A stretch of DNA of 64,000 nucleotides, from positions 62,001 through 126,000 of the forward strand of contig NZ_PDHM01000028.1 in NCBI RefSeq assembly GCF_002573715.1, written 5' to 3'. Shown here piece by piece: positions 60,087 to 64,000 of this stretch. The notes beneath the pieces are model-generated. The model did no database searches. It saw only the letters and a list, made by a program, of their open reading frames with translations, and was not told the DNA's origin. Origin of the DNA: Paenibacillus sp. EZ-K15 (GTDB lineage Bacteria > Bacillota > Bacilli > Paenibacillales > Paenibacillaceae). Position 1 is the stretch's first letter. Each line of letters starts with the position of its first letter. A program made the translations under genes and the position numbers.

Positions 60087-61946
60087 GTGTTCTCCACCTC
60101 GCGGTTTCGGTTAACGATTACGAAGCCTTTTATATTTTTCTCTGTCATTATGCTGCTCAAAAGTTACCTGGCCTGGATGGTCATTTTTGATGATGTTATG
60201 CCATGGAAACCGCTCATTACGGAAATCCCTTTTATTTGGCTTGTGTTCAGCTTAATCGAATGGTTCGCTTCCAAGCGAAAGCTCGCTGCCTATATGAGCG
60301 TTAACTTATTGCTAACCGCCATATTCTTTGCAGCCATTATGTATTATAAATATTACGGTGTCATTGTTACGTATCACGCGCTGGAGCAGGTCAACCAGGT
60401 AACCGCGGTAAGCAATAGCGTATTCTCCTTGATGGACCCTTACTATCTGTTGATCTTTACGGATATCATCGGTATGTTTTTTCTATTATGGCGCAGTGAT
60501 CGCGTTAAAAAATGGAAGATTCGGCATGCCAAGAAAGAAAAGCGCAAAATCATTCCTATTGTTTTTGTCGTCTCTTTAATGCTGTGCCTATTCCAGATTA
60601 TGCCGAACCGCGCAAGCATGAACGAAATCGTGAAGGCGCAGGAGATGGGCATTCTTAATTATGAGGCCTATACGATTTTCCAACAGGAGAACAAAGAGCT
60701 CGTGGATGCCAAGGCCATCACGCAGGATAAAGTCAACGAATTGAAGGGTATCGGGGCGTCTGATCAGGAAGCTGTGCTCTCGGGTGCAGCCAAAGGGAAG
60801 AACCTGATCATCATCCAGATGGAGTCCTTCCAGAATTTCCTGATCGGTTTGAACATTGATGGCAAGGAAATTACGCCAAACTTGAACAAACTCGCTAAAG
60901 AGAGCTTATACTTCCCGAACTTCTACCAGAATGTCGGTCAAGGAAATACCTCGGATGCCGAGTTTGTGGTGAATACGTCCTTCTACATTCCGCCGCGGGG
61001 AGCGGCAACGCAGCATTATGCGGACAGGGTTCTACCCAGCCTGCCGAGGTTGCTGCAAGGGGAAGGTTATGATACAGCCACTTTCCACACCAATGTGGTG
61101 GAATTCTGGAACCGCGGAGAGCTGTACAAGGCCCTCGGGTTCAACCGTTATTACGATAAAGCGTTCTTCGGTGATGAAGATAAACTGTTCTTCGGTGCCT
61201 CGGATGATGCCCTGTATTCCAAAACATCGGCCGAGCTGAAGAAGATGGACGATGCCGATAAACCGTTCTATACCCAAGTCATCTCCATGTCGGCTCACCA
61301 TCCGTTCACGATTCCCGAAGATAAATATCGGATGACGCTGCCGGAGCGATATGAAGGCACCTTTGTCGGCGACTACATCCGCTCGCAGAATTACGCCGAT
61401 GATGCGCTTGGTAAGTTCATTGAGCAGCTGAAGAAAGACGGCGTGTGGGATAACAGCCTGGTTGTTCTCTACGGCGACCACCTTGGACTTCCTATATATT
61501 CCTTGGACAACAAGGATAAAGAACTGATGCATGAAATTTACGGCCGTGATTATAACTCCGGAGATATGATCAATATCCCGCTTATGATCCATGGAGAAGG
61601 CCTTAAGCCGGAAGTGAAGGAGCAAATCGGAGGGCAGATCGACCTCCTGCCGACGGTGGCCAACCTGCTCGGCGTATCGATGGACAATCAGCTTCATTTC
61701 GGTCAGGATCTGTTAAACAACACTGATAATAACTTGCTGCCGGAACGGTACTACCTTCCTTCCGGTACATTTATCAACAATACGACCCTGTACATTCCGG
61801 GAATCGGCTTTGAGGATGGAACCAAGCATCCGCTTCCGAACTCGGACGAGAAGAAGACCCAAGCTACCAAAGAAGAATTCGAACGCTCGCTGCAGCTGCT
61901 CCATCTGTCGGACAGCTATATCAGACAGCTGCCATACCATAAATAG
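60087..61946 (+). CDS. ltaS: Lipoteichoic acid synthase family phosphoglycerol transferase
   Basis: Membrane enzyme of 619 residues that polymerises glycerol phosphate from phosphatidylglycerol onto the LTA anchor. Five membrane segments (to about 180) are followed by an extracellular sulfatase-fold domain. The nucleophile Thr is in VGQGNTSDAEFVVNTSF near residue 292. Metal ligands are in IIIQMESFQNFL (Glu) and VVLYGDHLGLP (Asp-His). Length agrees with LtaS (about 640). The start is GTG, with AAGGAAGG 8 nt before. Bacillales often have several LtaS paralogues, so whether this is the main one is open. Confidence 0.92.
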   Translation: MFSTSRFRLTITKPFIFFSVIMLLKSYLAWMVIFDDVMPWKPLITEIPFIWLVFSLIEWFASKRKLAAYMSVNLLLTAIFFAAIMYYKYYGVIVTYHALEQVNQVTAVSNSVFSLMDPYYLLIFTDIIGMFFLLWRSDRVKKWKIRHAKKEKRKIIPIVFVVSLMLCLFQIMPNRASMNEIVKAQEMGILNYEAYTIFQQENKELVDAKAITQDKVNELKGIGASDQEAVLSGAAKGKNLIIIQMESFQNFLIGLNIDGKEITPNLNKLAKESLYFPNFYQNVGQGNTSDAEFVVNTSFYIPPRGAATQHYADRVLPSLPRLLQGEGYDTATFHTNVVEFWNRGELYKALGFNRYYDKAFFGDEDKLFFGASDDALYSKTSAELKKMDDADKPFYTQVISMSAHHPFTIPEDKYRMTLPERYEGTFVGDYIRSQNYADDALGKFIEQLKKDGVWDNSLVVLYGDHLGLPIYSLDNKDKELMHEIYGRDYNSGDMINIPLMIHGEGLKPEVKEQIGGQIDLLPTVANLLGVSMDNQLHFGQDLLNNTDNNLLPERYYLPSGTFINNTTLYIPGIGFEDGTKHPLPNSDEKKTQATKEEFERSLQLLHLSDSYIRQLPYHK

Positions 61947-61956
61947 TTCGTTGCTT

Positions 61957-62002
61957 AATAGGACAACTCTTTCGGATAATCGGAGGGTTGTCCTTTTTTG
62001 CT
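61957..62002 (+). terminator. Terminator of ltaS
   Basis: AGGACAAC/GTTGTCCT stem with TTTTTTG after it, 13 nt past the stop. Confidence 0.88.
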
Positions 62003-62064
62003 TGGCAGAGAATGCCGGAAATCCTTGATATATAAGGGTTTATACAGCCGCAGGCAACGGTTAT

Positions 62065-62094
62065 TTGACATAGTGGCTTACTTTTTCTTATGAT
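62065..62094 (+). promoter_or_regulatory. Promoter for the small exported ORF and mpfA
   Basis: TTGACA, 18-bp spacer, TATGAT. Transcription would begin near 62101, giving a 140-nt leader before the small ORF. I see no M-box or other known magnesium riboswitch in it. Confidence 0.6.
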
Positions 62095-62240
62095 TAATAG
62101 CAATATACCTTGTTTTGAATACCGCATTCGTGGTGAAATTACGTACAACAACTTAAATGACTCATACTCATACGCTGACCATTAAGCCATATATTTTTCA
62201 TGAACAAATCGATTATGAATTGTAGGAGTGACGATCCGAC

Positions 62241-62576
62241 TTGGACCCCATACGAAGGACAAACAGAATTATATGTTCAACACTTGGCCTTCTTCTGATT
62301 GCTTCCGTTACGCATGTTCCCCTGGTGGACATCACCGATTCCGCTGCCGCTACGCAGGGATTGGAAGCGTCTGAAGGAACTCTTCCATCGCCAACGCCGG
62401 TACCCAAGAGTCCGGAACCTGTTCGGTTGATGCTGGAGTCAAAACGCCATGTGTATCTGCTTTCCTTGCATAACGTTACATCCCGTACCACGGATACCGA
62501 TATGTTTCTGCTCCTCAAGCACATGATGCTAGACCCTTTAAAATTCCGGTCGAATTATGTTGACAGCCATGCATAG
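62241..62576 (+). CDS. Possible small exported protein
   Basis: Frame of 111 codons beginning at TTG, with AGGAG 12 nt upstream (loose). The N-terminus has Arg pairs (RRTNR) and a hydrophobic stretch (IICSTLGLLLIASVTHVPL) ending in DSAAATQG, like a signal peptide with an AxA site. The rest has no pattern I recognise. It lies 56 nt before the hemolysin-family gene on the same transcript. An antisense frame of 103 codons covers the same DNA, so the call is tentative. Confidence 0.4.
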   Translation: MDPIRRTNRIICSTLGLLLIASVTHVPLVDITDSAAATQGLEASEGTLPSPTPVPKSPEPVRLMLESKRHVYLLSLHNVTSRTTDTDMFLLLKHMMLDPLKFRSNYVDSHA

Positions 62577-62632
62577 TAAGTGATGGTTATTAAAAAACTA
62601 ATTCGGATCAGATAAAAAAGGATGTGTTTTGT

Positions 62633-63985
62633 TTGGATGACAGTATAGGCTTAAATTTATTCTTAGTCGCTGTGCTTATCGCAGCTACCGCTTTTTTCGT
62701 TATGACGGAATTTGCTATCATAAGACTTCGTCCCAGCCGGGTAGACCAATTGGTAATGGAAGGGCGTAAAGGCGCGCTTGCCGTCAAAAAGGTAACTTCG
62801 AATCTGGATGGGTACCTGTCTGCGTGTCAGCTGGGAATTACCATCACGGCACTCGGTCTTGGTTGGCTCGGGGAACCGACCATCGAGAAAATTCTTCACC
62901 CGGTGTTTGATAGCTTTTCCATTCCTGCTGCTATCGCATCGCTAATCTCATTTTTGCTTGCATTTATTATCATGACTTATATTCACGTCGTTATCGGTGA
63001 ACTTGCGCCGAAGACGATTGCTATTAATAAAGCGGAAGCCGTGTCGTTCATCTGTGCGACACCTATTATCTGGTTTAACCGGATCATGTACCCGTTCATC
63101 TGGTTGCTGAACGGATCCGCCAACAAGATCGTTCGTCTGTTCGGCATGCATCCCGCCAGTGAGCACGAAGAAGCTCACTCGGAAGAAGAACTCCGCATGA
63201 TTCTGAGCGACAGCTATGAGAGCGGAAAGATCAACCAAGCCGAATACGGTTATGTAAGCCGAATTTTTGCTTTTGATGATATGCTTGCCAAGGAGATTAT
63301 GGTACCCCGTACCGATATGATCTGCCTGTATGTGGATAAGCCGCTTGCCGCCAATCTGCAAATCATCAAGCGCGAGCAGTACACCCGTTTTCCGGTTGTA
63401 CGCGGTGACAAGGACCAGATCGTCGGCATGGTGAACACCAAGCAGTTCTTCCTGGAGTTCGATGACAATTCCAACATCGACTTGACCAAGCTGATTCATC
63501 CGGCAATGACGGTATCCGAAGCGATTCCGATCAAGAAGCTGCTGCGGAAAATGCAGCAGGAAGGCACGCATATGGCCATCCTGATCGATGAATATGGCGG
63601 TACCTCCGGGATGATCACCATTGAAGATATTCTGGAGGAGATCGTCGGCGAGATTCGCGACGAATTCGACGAGGATGAAGAACGCGAGCTGACTCAGCCT
63701 GAGCCGAACCGCATTATTGCCGACGGCAAGGTATCCATTAACCGGATCAACGACCTGCTTCACACCGACCTGAGTACCGATGACCTCGATACGATCGGCG
63801 GCTGGCTGTACGGTCATAACTCCGAGCTTGCCAAAGGTGATGCATGGAGTTACGGTGACCTGAAGTTTACCGTCATCGAGAAGAAGACTCACCGCTACAC
63901 GAAGCTGCAAATCGTTAAAGAAACAGCGGAAACAGCAGCGGAAGAAGCAGCTGCCGTCGCGGCTGCAAGCGAAAACAACGAATAG
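62633..63985 (+). CDS. mpfA: Hemolysin-family (DUF21/CBS/CorC) magnesium exporter, MpfA-like
   Basis: Membrane protein of about 450 residues. The DUF21/CNNM domain (about 1-200) has three segments and the motifs FFVMTEFAIIRLRPSRVDQL, SACQLGITITALGLGWLGEPT and GELAPKTIAI. Two CBS domains follow (about 215-335: EIMVPRTDMICLYVDKPL, MAILIDEYGGTSGMITIEDILEEIVGEI), then the CorC/HlyC C-terminal domain (about 350-430) and an Ala/Glu-rich tail. In S. aureus and B. subtilis (YhdP) such proteins export magnesium. I chose the TTG at 62633 with AAGGAT upstream; a GTG at 62624 is the alternative. Confidence 0.9.
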   Translation: MDDSIGLNLFLVAVLIAATAFFVMTEFAIIRLRPSRVDQLVMEGRKGALAVKKVTSNLDGYLSACQLGITITALGLGWLGEPTIEKILHPVFDSFSIPAAIASLISFLLAFIIMTYIHVVIGELAPKTIAINKAEAVSFICATPIIWFNRIMYPFIWLLNGSANKIVRLFGMHPASEHEEAHSEEELRMILSDSYESGKINQAEYGYVSRIFAFDDMLAKEIMVPRTDMICLYVDKPLAANLQIIKREQYTRFPVVRGDKDQIVGMVNTKQFFLEFDDNSNIDLTKLIHPAMTVSEAIPIKKLLRKMQQEGTHMAILIDEYGGTSGMITIEDILEEIVGEIRDEFDEDEERELTQPEPNRIIADGKVSINRINDLLHTDLSTDDLDTIGGWLYGHNSELAKGDAWSYGDLKFTVIEKKTHRYTKLQIVKETAETAAEEAAAVAAASENNE

Positions 63986-64000
63986 ATAATAGATAGCCAA

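Noticed and set aside
62948..64000. 350-codon minus-strand frame
   Set aside because: Antisense to the MpfA-like gene along its full length, with no recognisable domain.

Overview
The window looks like a chromosomal segment of an aerobic, endospore-forming, Gram-positive Bacillales bacterium, most likely Paenibacillus or a close relative. Spore evidence is a complete GerA-type germinant receptor operon, a PdaA-type muramic-delta-lactam deacetylase and a KatX-like second catalase. Firmicute evidence is a ydaO-type c-di-AMP riboswitch in front of kimA, a Cid pair with its LysR regulator, an LtaS-type lipoteichoic acid synthase, a standalone iolW and a LplB/LplC-type sugar ABC transporter. No rRNA, tRNA, phage, insertion sequence or CRISPR array was seen. 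Genus is an inference from gene content and intergenic repeats, not from a marker gene.

Layout, left to right. 1-3.6 kb: a CUT1 sugar ABC operon (solute-binding lipoprotein cut by the window edge, two permeases, no ATPase) with a cre-like site in its leader. 4-9.7 kb: a molybdopterin oxidoreductase, the c-di-AMP riboswitch and kimA, and a formate/nitrite channel whose promoter has an Fnr-like box. 10-17.5 kb: a TetR/MFS efflux pair with matching operators, a DUF4352-like lipoprotein, a water-forming NADH oxidase with a two-palindrome (Rex-like) promoter, a glutathione peroxidase and two membrane proteins. 17.5-18.2 kb: an intergenic region full of short repeats. 18.2-23 kb: DUF3243 protein, DEAD-box helicase with an RG-rich tail, membrane protein, phasin-like protein plus ABC1/UbiB kinase. 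23.3-26.9 kb: a two-component system with two PepSY proteins (B. subtilis YkoGHIJ-like). 26.9-30.7 kb: ThuA-like protein, uroporphyrinogen-III synthase-like protein, chemoreceptor. 30.9-33.8 kb: a peroxide module: PerR-type regulator, an odd pseudo-receiver winged-helix regulator, and katA. 34-38 kb: D,D-carboxypeptidase, a VanRS-like two-component system, a diguanylate cyclase. 38-42.7 kb: aldo/keto reductase and the gerA-type operon. 42.9-50 kb: Rieske-flavoprotein YhfW, two small proteins, and a MarR-ABC-ABC exporter operon. 49.9-57.6 kb: rsgA, a candidate micro-gene with a perfect-consensus promoter, a PD-(D/E)XK/FeS helicase, pdaA, iolW, katX-like catalase. 57.7-64 kb: cidR/cidAB, ltaS, a small exported ORF and an MpfA-type magnesium exporter.

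Common themes are redox and oxygen management (two catalases, Gpx, Nox, PerR, candidate Fnr and Rex sites), envelope maintenance (carboxypeptidase, VanRS-like system, LtaS, Cid proteins) and spore biology. Most genes are on the minus strand and many end at clear intrinsic terminators, which delimit the transcription units well. The least-described items are the small transcription unit at 51160-51384, the pseudo-receiver regulator overlapping perR, and the paired operators proposed for several promoters.
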